Positions 34,721 through 46,745 of a DNA stretch of 64,000 bases are shown here, piece after piece. Location: NCBI GenBank assembly GCA_947568835.1, contig OX387607.1, positions 16,791,701 through 16,855,700 on the forward strand, written 5' to 3'. How positions within the stretch are numbered: the first letter of the stretch is position 1; every line of letters starts with the position of its first letter. The translations under genes were made by a program, and so were the position numbers. This stretch comes from Protonemura montana (lineage: Eukaryota; Arthropoda; Insecta; Plecoptera; Nemouridae). The notes under the pieces are model-generated. The model was not told the origin of the DNA and ran no database searches. It worked only from the letters and a program-made list of their open reading frames with translations.

Positions 34721-35619
34721 CTTGGTCGTCGAGGAGCTCGTACCGTGAGCTGGTATAGAGTTTCATATTTTTATACTTTGGTCGTCGAGGAGCTCGTACC
34801 GTGAACTGGTATTGAGTTTCATATTTTTATACCTTGGTCGTCGAGGAGCTCGTACCGTGAGCTGGTATTGAGTTTCATATTTTTATACTTTGGTCGTCGA
34901 GGAGCTCGTACCGTGAACTGGTATTGAGTTTCATATTTTTATACTTTGGTCGTCGAGGAGCTCGTACCGTGAGCTGGTATTGAGTTTCATATTTTTATAC
35001 CTTGGTCGTCGAGGAGCTCGTACCGTGAGCTGGTATAGAGTTTCATATTTTTATACCTTGGTCGTCGAGGAGCTCGTACCGTGAGCTGGTATTGAGTTTC
35101 ATATTTTTATACCTTGGTCGGCTAGGAGCTCGTACCGTGAGCTGGTATTGAGTTTCATATTTTTATACTTTGGTCGTCGAGGAGCTCGTACCGTGAGCTG
35201 GTATTGAGTTTCATATTTTTATACTTTGGTCGTCGAGGAGCTCGTACCGTGAGCTGGTATAGAGTTTCATATTTTTATACTTTGGTCGTCGAGGAGCTCG
35301 TACCGTGAACTGGTATTGAGTTTCATAATTTTATACCTTGGTCGTCGAGGAGCTCGTACCGTGAGCTGGTATTGAGTTTCATATTTTTATACCTTGGTCG
35401 TCGAGGAGCTCGTATCGTGAACTGGTATTGAGTTTCATATTTTTATACCTTGGTCGGCTAGGAGCTCGTACCGTGAGCTGGTATTGAGTTTCATATTTTT
35501 ATACTTTGGTCGTCGAGGAGCTCGTACCGTGAGCTGGTATTGAGTTTCATATTTTTATACCTTGGTCGTCGGGGAGCTCGTACCGTGAACTGGTATTGAG
35601 TTTCATATTTTTATACTTT
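34721..35619. repeat. 56-bp satellite array, 16 units
   Basis: The unit reads cttggtcgtcgaggagctcg, taccgtgagctggtattgag, tttcatatttttatac. Units begin at 34721 and 34777, and so on. Recurring variants are ctttgg/ccttgg, gtgagc/gtgaac, tattgag/tatagag and cggctagg for cgtcgagg (near 35118 and 35454). Confidence 0.96.
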
Positions 35620-35707
35620 GCTCAAAGTCATCGAAGTTATTTCTTATTTTTTAAGACAAAATTCATATTCGATAGTTTTCAATGATTTTCCTTCGCCAAA
35701 ACCCAAC

Positions 35708-35940
35708 TATTTTCAAACTTAACAAAAACTATTTCAACTGGGTTTTGAATGCTAAGTGAAGAACAACTGAATTTCCCAACGTTTCGTAACTTGTACCTGT
35801 TACTTTATCAAGGGTAAGAGCAGTCCTGACAATTTGCCGATAACAAAATAATCACAAAAAAATTATAACAATTACCAAGTTCAAGCTTCCTAAATGCATC
35901 TAAATAAAATAATCAGGGTCAATAACTTAAAAACTAATGT
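35708..35940 (+). mobile_element. Dispersed family-B element, long form
   Basis: Begins ttttcaaacttaacaaaaac and continues tatttcaactgggttttgaa, cccaacgtttcgtaacttgt, ttatcaagggtaagagcagt, caattaccaagttcaagctt, and ends atcagggtcaataacttaaa. It is collinear with 18648-18895. Confidence 0.85.
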
Positions 35941-36009
35941 ATTATGTATTTTCTAAAAGAAAATCCCGAACAAATTAGCGTTTTTTTACCAACTAACCAA
36001 TTATGTGTA

Positions 36010-36092
36010 TAGAAAACCCAGTTGAAATAGTTTTTGTTAAAACTAGTGCTAAGTTTACATCAAGTAGACATGAGTCTAAAAACAATCATCTT
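36010..36092 (-). repeat. Family-B end fragment
   Basis: Reads aaaacccagttgaaatagtt, tttgttaaaactagtgctaa, gtttacatcaagtagacatg, agtctaaaaacaatc. This is the outer end of family B in the orientation opposite to the neighbouring copy at 35708. The two could be ends of one rearranged element. Confidence 0.75.
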
Positions 36093-36099
36093 TTAAAGA

Positions 36100-36845
36100 T
36101 CTTTTTTCGTCCAACTTTCTTCCTTTCATCCCATTTTCCTCCACTAATTCCTCCACATCCTTGTATCCATCTCATGGTCTTCTTCTTCCCATCTTGGCAA
36201 TCTTTCTTCGTTCATCTACATACATACATATATTTATTTCTATATTTTTTTTATTTTAATTGACTTAACTTTATAAATGACAGATGGCAATGCTTCCATG
36301 CGAACCTAACCTTTAATTTAAAAAGCATATTACACTGTTTAGAAATATTTTGCAAGAATCTTTGCTTTTTGCACATTAAATTCGGCTGGCATTGCAACTT
36401 TATCTACTTAATCGTTTCCATTGCACAGACGGATGGAAAAAAATATTTCCACCTTTCAAAAAAAAAATAGCCAAGTGCATTATTACTTAATTGCACATTG
36501 CGCTCGTTGCATTATTAAATTGCTACAACTGCCAACTCAATTTATTCAAGATCAAACTTTCAAATAAATAACAACAATAGCTCCGACAAAACCAGCTGGT
36601 GGTAATCAACATAACTGACATGCGCTTCCTTATTACACTGTCCGAGTGGATTGGTCAAATCAAACGAGTGCTCTCGATCAAATTGATTTGATTAAAATGT
36701 CCAATCAAATCCTGGCTAACATCGTTTAGATGACAGGAGCGGAGATTGCCAGCTCGGGAGTCGCGAAAACAATCGTTCTGACATCGTTTTCACAAGCACG
36801 GGTTTGAAAGTCAAATCAATTGATCATTGATTTGTGGTTTTTAAC
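36100..36845. other. AT-rich DNA, no supported gene
   Basis: Pyrimidine-rich near 36100-36200. An 86-codon frame spanning the family-B fragment is not a gene. Confidence 0.4.
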
Positions 36846-36849
36846 GACG

Positions 36850-37515
36850 CACTATTTTGACAACTGGCCATGCGGCACTGGTCTAATGGCGTCGTTGAAT
36901 GAGTGGATGATGATGAACCTAACGTAGCCTAGAAGCGAGGAGGGGAAGCCCGGTGCCCGCACGTAGCCTACTCCTGTCGAAGACCAAGGGGACCACCGGT
37001 TTAACGTCCCTTCCGAAGGACGGTACAACGCGAACAACAGGATTCCTCCACAAATCCATGCTGTCGAGAGGTTGATAAGCAAGGCGAGTGAAGTTGCTGT
37101 ACTAACTTTCATCCCTCCAACCTCTCTCCCGAACAGAACTGGTCATGTGTATGATGGTCACACATCCAATACCTGACCCAGCGCAGTGTTGCTTAACTTT
37201 CATCCCTCCAACCTCTTTCCCGAACAGAACTGGTCATGTGTATGATGGTCACCCATCCAATACCTGACCCAGCGCAGTGTTGCTTAACTTTCATCCCTCC
37301 AACCTATCTCCCCAACAGAACTGGTCATGTGTATGATGGTCTTCCATCCAATACCTGACCCAGCGCAGTGTTGCTTAACTTACATCCCTCCAACCTCTCT
37401 CCCGAACAGAACTGGTCATGTGTATGATGGACACCCATCCAATACCTGACCCAGCGCAGTGTTGCTTAACTTCGGTGATCTAACGAGAACCGATGTTTCC
37501 AACACGCCAAACCGT
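36850..37515 (-). mobile_element. 5S rRNA-derived SINE with four tandem 5S-like units
   Basis: On the minus strand the head (about 37515-37466) contains cgtgttggaaacatcggttc, then tcgttagatcaccgaag, the clearest 5S rRNA match of all copies. Four 91-bp units follow, with plus-strand borders at 37193, 37284, 37375 and 37466. The body has gtccttcggaagggacgtta and the tail ends in tagtgcgtcgttaaaaacc. Non-coding. The 86-codon frame over its body is shared with the copy at 6571-6759 because it is the same repeat. Confidence 0.93.
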
Positions 37516-38710
37516 TCGGTGCAAGATTTTGAGGAAATTTGAAGGAATATTTTAGCATTTTAAGGATCTTAAGAGATTTTGAGGTGAAAGATACGGCTAA
37601 ATGAACAGGAGCTTGGAAAATTAATATCCCGAAAGTTGCACGATGAAGCTGTTTGAAGAACAACACTTTAAAAAAACCATCCCAGCGCCTTCTCAAAACA
37701 AAAACTGACAAAAACAAAATAAATCAATAAAAACAGGTTAATTTTACAAGACATTTAGCTATGTTTGACACGTGTTGATTTGTAAATAGAACTAAGTTGT
37801 GACCAACGAGTTTCCAGGCGTCCAAACGTTCATTGTTTGGTGGTAATTACCTACTGGCAATTCTTTGTCTCTTAGTCAATGACTCAATCGAAAACTGGTT
37901 TCAAGCGGCCAAATTGAAAGAGCAACACACACATTCCTGTCACTGCGATATATTGTTTTATGCATTTTTACTGGTTGTAAATTAGCAGTCATCGAAATAG
38001 TGGGAGAGAATTGGTTTTTAAGTTTGAAAAACATTGCTTTTGTGTTAAAAACGATGTTTGCTATCATTTTCTGGCTTTAGACAATTTGTGAAAACACAAT
38101 TTAGACTTCAGTTGACAGAATTGAGGTAATTGTTCATGGATTTCTTAGCCATGGAAATAATCACAATGAATTTTAACTAAACAATATGTAAGTACCATTT
38201 TCGATGATGTGAAAATTTTCTAAAATTTTAATTACTAACTCCCAGTTTTTCCAAAGTCTGGTTAAAAATATAACGGCCTGTTAAAGTTATTTACATGGTC
38301 ACAGCCAATCAGATACTTCTCGTTTCATCGTAACTTACGATTGCCTGTTTTTCTGTAAATGTTTTCAATTTGAAAAGATTTAAAAATTAAAAATACGGTT
38401 GAACACAATAATTTGAGTCTAGAAATTGTATTTAAAAAACTGAAACAGCTTTACAGTGGTACAACGCGAACAAATTCACACAACAAAATAAATAAATGAA
38501 TGTAATGCATTTTGAGAAATGAAATAGTTTAGTGTCGAATGAAAATAAAACTGATTGGAAAAGGTTAGACCTATTTAGGAGTTACGTTATATATAATGAC
38601 CTATTTCACTAACATCAGCCCAGACTTGGCTTGAACTCAATATAAACGCAAGATAAAATATTCTCTTAATCAATCAAGATCAAACAGAAAAGGTAAAATC
38701 AAGTTCCACG
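37516..38710. other. AT-rich DNA, no supported gene
   Basis: Minus-strand frames of 83 and 63 codons show no recognisable domain. Confidence 0.35.
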
Positions 38711-38715
38711 ATGAA

Positions 38716-39041
38716 ATTATAGTTTCTACAGCACAGAGTTGAAATGTTTCATGACATAGAACTGTAGTTTCTAAAGCACAGAGTTGAAATGTTTCATGTC
38801 ATAGAACTGTAGTTTCTATAGCACAGAGTTGAAATGTTTCATGTCATAGAACTGTAGTTTCTAAAGCACAGAGTTGAAATGTTTCATGACATAGAACTGT
38901 AGTTTCTAAAGCACAGAGTTGAAATGTTTCATGACATAGAACTGTAGTTTCTAAAGCACAGAGTTGAAATGTTTCATGTCATAGAACTGTAGTTTCTACA
39001 GCACAGAGTTGAAATGTTTCATGACATAGAACTGTAGTTTC
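38716..39041. repeat. 45-bp satellite array, about 7 units
   Basis: The unit reads atagaactgtagtttctaaa, gcacagagttgaaatgtttc, atgac. Two alternating variants exist: ctaaag/ctacag/ctatag, and atgac/atgtc. Confidence 0.95.
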
Positions 39042-39428
39042 GGTCTTGTTTTACACTATTTTCTTTAAACTCGAAGAATGGCTTAAAATTTTAAACGGAA
39101 ATTCGCACGAAGAGAAAATATTGACAGGTAAAAAATTAATTTTGTTCAGCGTTACAAAGCAGAGCCTTCTTGAAAATTTAATAGAAAACATTTCGAAATC
39201 TCCATCTATTTTGAAATAATTTTGAAATACACTTCTGTAAAACGTTTCAAAATGTCGGGAAAATTAAGCTGGGTTTCTACTTAAATTAGAAACTGTATTT
39301 ATGTTTTTTCAGGCTGAATTACTTGTTTGCTCGTTGTATCTTTCCACGTTTGTCACAAACACACGGAACAATTGTTACTTCTTTAAAAGAAAGCTGTTCT
39401 TTAGCTTGGAAACCACAAAGTTGTAATC
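39042..39428. other. No feature seen
   Basis: AT-rich spacer without recognised feature. Confidence 0.4.
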
Positions 39429-39430
39429 CA

Positions 39431-39985
39431 GGATTCCTGACAAGGATTCCTGACAAGGATTCCTGACAAGGATTCCTGACAAGTATTCCTGACAAGGGTT
39501 CCTGACAAGGATTCCTGACAAGGATTCCTGACAAGGATTCCTGACAAGGATTCCTGACAAGGATTCCTGACAAGGATTCCTGACAAGGATTCCTTACAAG
39601 GATTCCTGACAAGGATTCCTGTCAAGGATTCCTCACAAGGATTCCTGACAAGGATTCCTTACAAGGATTCCTGACAAGGATTCCTGACAAGTATTCCTGA
39701 CAAGGATTCCTGACAAGGATTCCTGACAAGGATTCCTGACAAGGATTCCTGACAAGTATTCCTGACAAGAATTCCTGACAAGAATTCCTGACAAGGATTC
39801 CTTACAAGGATTCCTGACAAGGATTCCTGACAAGGATTCCTGACAAGGATTCCTGACAAGGATTCCTGACAAGGATTCCTGACAAGGATTCCTGACAAGG
39901 ATGCCTGACAAGGATTCCTGACAAGGATTCCTGACAAGGATTCCTGACAAGGATTCCTGACAAGGATTCCTGACAAGGATTCCTG
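39431..39985. repeat. 13-bp minisatellite (aaggattcctgac), about 42 copies
   Basis: Units are nearly identical, with rare ccttac, agtattcc, agaattcc and cctgtc variants. Thirteen bases give the same 13-residue period in all three minus-strand frames, which accounts for the several overlapping open frames. None is a gene. Confidence 0.96.
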
Positions 39986-39989
39986 TCAG

Positions 39990-41245
39990 CCTCTTGTAAT
40001 TCTAATTCTAATTGTAACAATTGCTTCTATTCCAGAAATGTGCAGCTCCCACTCCAGCTTCCCTTTATATTTATTATGCTGTTTTATATGCGATTGAAAA
40101 TAACTTCATAGAATAGAAAAGAACCAGTAACTACAAGTCCTTAGTTTATCAAAAAAAAAACCCAATGTTCAATTGTTTACAACTTTTCAATGAATTTAGG
40201 GAACAATTTTAAGACTAACTTGAAAAAGTGTTCACTAAAGAAATGTTACTTTCTAATATTAAAGAATTTTTAGGGACTGACTATCGACAGCTAATGTTCT
40301 ACTCTGTTAATATTGGTTTATATTTTCACTCGATATTTTAGAGTAATTCATGATTATCATATTGACTGTCTGCATTTAATTTTCTCTGATCAATATTTCT
40401 CAATTAACATATAATTACTATCACTGAAAGCTTGTAAGTTCCATGACATTGAAAAGTTGGGGGAGAACGGGTAATCTTCCAAGGTGTTTCTCTAGAACGC
40501 AGCATTATATTTTTACAGGAAATGTTGGAAAATGCTGGTGGACATTCAACACACTAACAAGCTGTCAAATCGAAGGTGATATACGAGTGATAAAACGAGT
40601 GATAGCATCAATCGCCTTGATCGCTCCAATTTTCACGAGCGCACGTTCGCAGAGAAGAATTTTCATTGAAGAAAAAAAATTCAATTTTTTTTCTTTTTTT
40701 TTTTGAATTTTAAATAAAAACTCGTTATAATCTTGCAATGCCGGAACTCGTTATAATTGGAGGTTGTGCTTTAGTTTTTTTTTTTCAACGTATCTAATGC
40801 CGTGAAAATCACACAATTATCCCGCGCTAATTATTGTTATGCATTCAATACACGCGTTAAGACAGTGCATTTAATTCGCTGGTTATCTTTTTGAAGAGTT
40901 ACCAATAAATCAATAACGATAACTTAACGCTATCATTAGATGCAAATCTTGGTAAGCGGTAAGAAATAATAATTTCTAACAATAATTTTAACATCTCAAT
41001 TGAAGATTGGGCAAGAAACTATTTTAAATTAATAAAATACGAGGGAAATGACAATCATTGGGTTTATAGGTTAAGTCTGTCCCAGCGCTTTTTATGAAAA
41101 AACAGTATATTTTTAAATTATATTTACTTTATTTATATTTGTTGTTTTACTGATTATTCTCAATATAACAATTGTAAAAGCCAATTAATAAAAGTATATC
41201 GACTTTGAATAAAACAGATAAAACTTTTAAAAATAATCCAAACTT
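39990..41245. other. AT-rich DNA, no supported gene
   Basis: An 87-codon plus-strand frame (40443-40706) has no recognisable domain. T-runs lie near 40684-40705 and 40775-40790. Confidence 0.35.
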
Positions 41246-41248
41246 ATT

Positions 41249-41746
41249 TAGATGAAATCTGATTTAAATTGCAAACGCTTGCAATGCGCAGAGTATTTTA
41301 TTATTATCAACAATATAACCGTTGAGTGTAGGTTTTAGGTAGAGTTTCAACGTCAATGTTACAGTCTCTGCGTGAAAAATGACTACCTTACCGACAAAAA
41401 TGCAGAGTACCGGAAGTTCACGTTAAGTGGAGCCACTGTCGTATGAATTTTAATTTCGATATTTCTCGTAGGTTAACTCACTTTTGAAACTTTTCATGCT
41501 CAAAAAATCTTCATCAATGTTTACCTCAACGATCGATATACACGTAACAATATTAAGAAGCGAGTAAATACGATAAATATCGAAATTAAATTTCATACGA
41601 CAGTGTCTCCACTTAACGTGAACTTCCGGTACTCTACATTTTTGTCGGTAAGGTAGTCATTTTTCACGCAGAGACTGTAACATTGACGTTGAAACTCTAC
41701 CTATAACCTACACTCAACGATATAACCGTCTCAAAATTTTCTCAGC
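41249..41746 (-). mobile_element. tRNA-derived SINE copy split by a MITE
   Basis: Bases 41249-41319 (gatgaaatctgatttaaatt, gcaaacgcttgcaatgcgca, ttattatcaacaatataac) and 41720-41746 (atataaccgtctcaaaattt) are consecutive pieces of one SINE copy. The MITE at 41320-41719 separates them. The duplicated atataac marks the insertion site. Confidence 0.88.
41320..41719. mobile_element. Long-inverted-repeat MITE nested in a SINE, 7-bp target duplication
   Basis: The element starts cgttgagtgtaggttttagg and ends cctacactcaacg. It is flanked by atataac at 41313-41319 and 41720-41726. Both arms lack the gatggccgccaa part present in other copies (aaaatgactacc / gtagtcatttttcacg). The same deletion in both arms suggests arm-to-arm correction or a subfamily. 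Confidence 0.94.
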
Positions 41747-41749
41747 TTT

Positions 41750-42255
41750 CTATTGATTTTTTAATTTTTCGTTATCTTTAACGGGTCGTTAGCTAGAAGC
41801 CCAAACGTCTTGGAAGGCGAACCAAAACACTGAAAAGTGTTAAAGTTTGGACTGCTACTGCGCATGAATGATGCGAGACAAAATTTAGAAAAAATTACTG
41901 AAAGTCTGTTCTAAGTCTACTTTATGCCTAAGCATACTTTTGTTTCACATAAAAGTTGGTCAGGTTTAATGATGTGTTGATTTTGTGTGAACTTTCCCAT
42001 ATGCACGTAAACACATGTAAAAACATGCGATTTTTTACATATGGCGATACTTTTTAATTTTTATCTCAAAATTCCCTCGATGTCCCACTCTGAAACTTTC
42101 AGAAAATGGAGTTTATACTTATAGCTATTAAATAGAATTTTTTTAAGAAAATAAAAATACCACTTTAAAAGATTATAGGGGTAGAATAAATAAAAAGGGG
42201 AAAGGGGAGTAATTTTTTTTTTAAACAAAATTTATGTTTTATGAAACAACATTTC
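41750..42255. other. No feature seen
   Basis: AT-rich DNA without recognised gene or repeat. Confidence 0.4.
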
Positions 42256-42256
42256 A

Positions 42257-42445
42257 ATACAAGAAAAACTATTTGAACTGGGTTTTGAATGCTAAGTAAA
42301 GGGCTACTAAATTTTTTTTAATTTTTTAAATTACTAAAATTTAGTAGCCCTTTACTTAGCATTCAAAACCCAGTTGAAATAGTTTTTGTTAAAACTAGTG
42401 CTAAGGATAAATCAAGTAGACATGAGTCTAAAAACCATCATAACA
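42257..42445. repeat. Family-B element rearranged into a hairpin
   Basis: The arm at about 42263-42312 (aaaaactatttgaactgggt, gctaagtaaagggctactaa) is inverted at 42337-42388. They are separated by an AT-rich spacer of about 25 bases. The right arm continues into gttaaaactagtgctaagga, taaatcaagtagacatgagt, ctaaaaacc. It has the same architecture as 2946-3100, with a different spacer. Confidence 0.9.
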
Positions 42446-42449
42446 TTTC

Positions 42450-44695
42450 ATTACCTTTTAAGAAAAATGTCTTTCATTAATCTATCTTATCTACAGTTGA
42501 CGCAATTTGAGAAATAAAAGCGGCCCAAAATTCAGTGCCGTCCCGCAGTTTCGGGGCCGTACCGGGCTAATTATTTCACTCAGAGGCAAACAAAAAAACG
42601 AATCAACAAGAGAAATGATGTAACTATCATGGTCACCATGGTTTGATTGGTTTCTAAAAGGTGACGGTTTAATGGTCTGTTGATTTGACATGGAATGACC
42701 CAGTTATAATAATTTCTTCTTCAATTTCTTCCTTATTTTAGAAGAATATTCTGTGCATACCCAACCACCCCCACACGTCTACATGAAATGAAGGCTAAAT
42801 CCGCTTGCCACTCACATGTTTCAGAAACTATCACTTGTACGTTCATTTTATAACGTGAAATTACTCATTGAATTCTGATTATTATGCTAATTCCCCTGTC
42901 AACAGGTGAAATGATATACGAGATTAATTAACAACAGCAACCCTATATACATTACAAAACACAACGCTTATTTCCAATCTGATAGACAATCATTTTAGAC
43001 AGCTTATAGGTATTTTGTCCACGTGTTATTTTTAAATATTGAAGTAAACTGACTAGACTCTATTCTGTTTCTGTTTCAACCGAAATTTTGACATTTCCCT
43101 GTAAAAAAAGAACAAGGTTGTTTTGAAATTTCACCGCCTTGTAAGTTAAAATACAGCCAAATTTGGCGACTTGGCTGGGTCGACAAAGTTTCTAGAGTGG
43201 GTTTTTTTAACCCTAGTTTTCATAGAACAAAAGACAGTCACAACCACCTCATGTACAAGTTAGAAATAGTGCGTCTGACATTGCGTACACGCGTACAAAC
43301 ATAGATACATTTCTAATTAAACGAACGCCAGTTATTTGAGTAACATATTACTGACGCGTGACATTCTCTGTAACGAGACCTTTTTACATAAATTTCGCTC
43401 GCAAATATCAACGTGTAGTTCCATATGGTCAGGTATTTATTTATTTTTTAATGATCGTCCAGGGAAAAATGCAGATAAAATTACTGTACTCAATCAGAAC
43501 GTTGTCTGTCGCCGCGGCTTTATGGCAGCACCATAATGCCAAGTTCCCTGAAGAATTTATAATCAAGGATTCGAAAAGAAATCACGAACGGGAAAAATAT
43601 AGCAAGTATCCTTGAAAAAATATTTTTCCTTGTTTGAGTTCGATCGGATGTTGGTGTAAGAATAGTTTTCAAATAGTGGATAGTTGTTTCTTGACGAAAG
43701 CCAATCAGATTGGAGGAAATCAGAGTGGTCTGATGTTAACTCGGATGGATCGTCCCTCTTGCAGGTTTTTTCTTCTTCGGTGTTAATCCCATGCCCTAAA
43801 CGGTATTAATTCTAATACAAAGCAAACCTCTTCAGTGTGGAAGGGAAGGGGAAATAAAGCACCACCTCCTAGAAAATCAAGAAATTCTACGCATTCTCGT
43901 AGAATGCGTGCTGAATACGCATGTCGGTACGCACTCGACCCCAAATTCTTACAACAATTAAATCAAATGAAACTTGTTGATACGTGGTTTTGTTTTCATT
44001 GTTTACAAATGAACACGAAAGTCCTTGGATTAAAATGTTCATATTATTATTATTACTATTCTACAGAACGGTCAACTGAAAGTGCCGGGTTCTGATCCGT
44101 ATTAAAGTTGAAGGATACTGTGTCTGCAAGATGCAACGAATTTAAAATTACAAACTTTAAAAATATATATCAAAACATCAATGTGGTCGGTATCTTTGAT
44201 GATGGCTCTGTTTTGTATTGAGTTTTGATCTTAGACTGAGGTTATGTATTTTTGTATATTTGTATATTTATTTATTGTTGTCCGATTGATCAAACATTGA
44301 TATGGACATGTCATGTTACACATGAAAATACACTTAAAATATAAACAATTCAATAAATCAATCATCAATCATCCATCAGACCGTATCAATCATCCACTAA
44401 ATTACCATCAGATCGTGGCTCGGAACCAATTCGCTATTCCAAAATCAATTACATTATCAAAATGCATCCCAAAAATGAGCCCAAAATTCCCCTCCCCCAT
44501 CACCGCCACCCTGGAAGAAGTCAAAATCGAAGATATGATTTAAAAAAAAGCGTCAAACACAGGAAAGTCCCTAAGTTTGAAAAAAGATGGAATGAAACTT
44601 TAAAATTCAGTTCGTGGATTTCCTTAAAGAAACTAGAAAAACAACGGACTGTGAATACGAGGCAAACTGCCAAACAAGGCAACTTGCCGAAGAAG
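42450..44695. other. AT-rich DNA, no supported gene
   Basis: Open frames of 60-86 codons (for example 43336-43615 and 43835-44095, plus) have no recognisable domains. A short tattat microsatellite lies near 44040-44058. Confidence 0.35.
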
Positions 44696-44701
44696 CAACA
44701 T

Positions 44702-44922
44702 CCCGATCTGGGATTACCGATCTGGGAATACCGATCTGGGAATACCGATCTGGGAATACCGATCTGGGAATACCGATCTGGGAATACCGATCTGGGAGTA
44801 CCGATCTGGGAATACCGATCTGGGAATACCGATCTGGGAATACCGATCTGGGAGTACCGATCTGGGAATACCGATCTGGGAATACCGATCTGGGAATACC
44901 GATCTGGGAATACCGATCTGGT
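44702..44922. repeat. 14-bp minisatellite (ccgatctgggaata), about 16 copies
   Basis: Very homogeneous 14-bp units with two ggagta variants. The 14-residue period appears in every frame. It produces open frames of 143-169 codons on both strands that run into the flanks; these are artefacts. Confidence 0.95.
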
Positions 44923-44924
44923 AA

Positions 44925-45978
44925 TACTCTTGGTAATCGCGGCCGTTATCAATATTCAATATCAGGGGTAAGTAATCGACGATATTACTTTCATTTTTCT
45001 AATCCATGTCTCGCAAAACTTCCCAATTTTAGAGCTGATTTACGATTTATGATATATTTAGGCGACAACACTTGATTTAAACCACTGCGGTCACTGATTT
45101 GACAAATGTACATTTAATATATTATATTACGTGTAAATGTACACCAGATACCTTTAATAAATTACACGTGTCATATTCCCAATGACCTCTCCTTAAAAAA
45201 ACCCCACCCATTTGATGAGCTTCTATGAAAGTCTTGAAGCAATAAGTGGTGGACCTTTCTGACCAGAATTTAAATATTTTAGCAGGCAAACGAGAGAATC
45301 GAAGTTTTTATATACTTTTAAACGTCACGCTTGAAACAGAAGATTTTTTTAAGAGAATCCAAACTTAAAAAAAACCAAAACCATTCAGTGAACGTCTCGA
45401 TTTGCAAGCAAAGTTGGACTTAAAAACTGCTAATCGAGTTCTCCACATGTGACCAAACTAAAACATACCAAAATATGTCAGTCAAGTTCAGGGATAGCCC
45501 ACAGGACCAGTGTACACGACCGGCACCTGGCGTCGTCCACCTCGCAAGTTCACGGTCAGCGAGAAAAAAATACAGGTTTCTTCTGTTGAGAGTCGTCGTC
45601 GAATTACACGGTTTTTATCCTCAAAGAATTCAGTAGCCAAGTTATTGATAAGGAAACTTGAAGATTATTTCCCAGCAGCGACCGGAAGTTGGATTCGTGA
45701 TAACTACAGAAGATTCCCGTGACGTATTGACGGTCAGGCGAGCCCACGATTGCAAGCTTCTTAGAAATACAAGGAAAACAGACAAAGTCAAGGTCGGTCA
45801 ACAGCAAAATCTTAAAACCAGCTCACAAATCAAGAATGCGATTCAACAGAAATAATACGCTTTTTTTGGCATTTATGTAAATTTTAGTAGCTAAAAAAAT
45901 CTAATTAAAATACTTGCCTAACTTAAACTACACCCTAAACACTCCTTTTAGGTTGGGCTGCGTTCAAAACACCTTCTT
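44925..45978. other. No supported gene
   Basis: Small overlapping frames at 45510-45855 on both strands lack recognisable domains. Confidence 0.35.
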
Positions 45979-45984
45979 AAATTT

Positions 45985-46135
45985 GCTTTATTATTATCAA
46001 CACTAAAACCGTCTCAAAAATTGATACCCAAACGCGGACATGTTTGGGCATCAATTTTTGAGACGGTTATATTGTTGTTAATAATAAAATACCCCGCGCA
46101 TTGCAAGCGTTTGCAATTTAAATAAGATTTCACAT
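45985..46135 (+). mobile_element. tRNA-derived SINE copy in foldback form
   Basis: Reads attattatcaacactaaaac, cgtctcaaaaattgataccc, then a short core, then gggcatcaatttttgagacg, gttatattgttgttaataat, aaaataccccgcgcattgca and the tail aaataagatttcac. The inverted halves match for about 40 bp. The plus-strand half is the better-preserved SINE body and tail. Confidence 0.82.
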
Positions 46136-46316
46136 AAAAACCAATTGTTACAAATGCTTTCAGTCATTTGCTTTTCAATAAAAGCCTGCTCTGCTGTAAA
46201 AACTAATTAATTTGACGATTTAATGAGCATGTATGTCTTAATTTAGATTGTTTTTCGATTGTTTCTTAGCATAAGTAACAAGCGGTTACAAAAGATTGTG
46301 AATTACCCAACTACCC
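46136..46316. other. No feature seen
   Basis: Short spacer before the 12-bp array. Confidence 0.4.
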
Positions 46317-46317
46317 G

Positions 46318-46744
46318 CGTGGTTGTACGCATGTTTGTACGCATGTTTGTACGCATGTTTGTACGCATGTTTGTACGCATGTTTGTACGCATGTTTGTAC
46401 GCATGTTTGTACGCATGTTTGTACGCACGTTTGTACGCATGTTTGTACGCATGTTTGTACGCACGTTTGTACGCACGTTTGTACGCACGTTTGTACGCAT
46501 GTTTGTACGCATGTTTGTACGCACGTTTGTACGCATGTTTGTACGCATGTTTGTACGCACGTTTGTACGCACGTTTGTACGCACGTTTGTACGCACGTTT
46601 GTACGCATGTTTGTACGCACGTGGTTGTACGCGTGTTTGTACGCATGTTTGTACGCATGTTTTTACGCATGTTTGTACGCATGTTTGTACGCACGTGGTT
46701 GTACGCGTGTTTGTACGCATGTTTGTACGCATGTTTGTACGCAT
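46318..46744. repeat. 12-bp minisatellite (gtacgcaygttt), about 35 copies
   Basis: Twelve-base units in which one site alternates between gcatg and gcacg. A few ggttgtacgcg units occur near 46622 and 46696. Ten of the twelve bases (gtacgcatgt) alternate purine and pyrimidine. Since 12 is four codons, all frames stay open on both strands, giving frames up to 225 codons that are not genes. Confidence 0.96.
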
Positions 46745-46745
46745 G

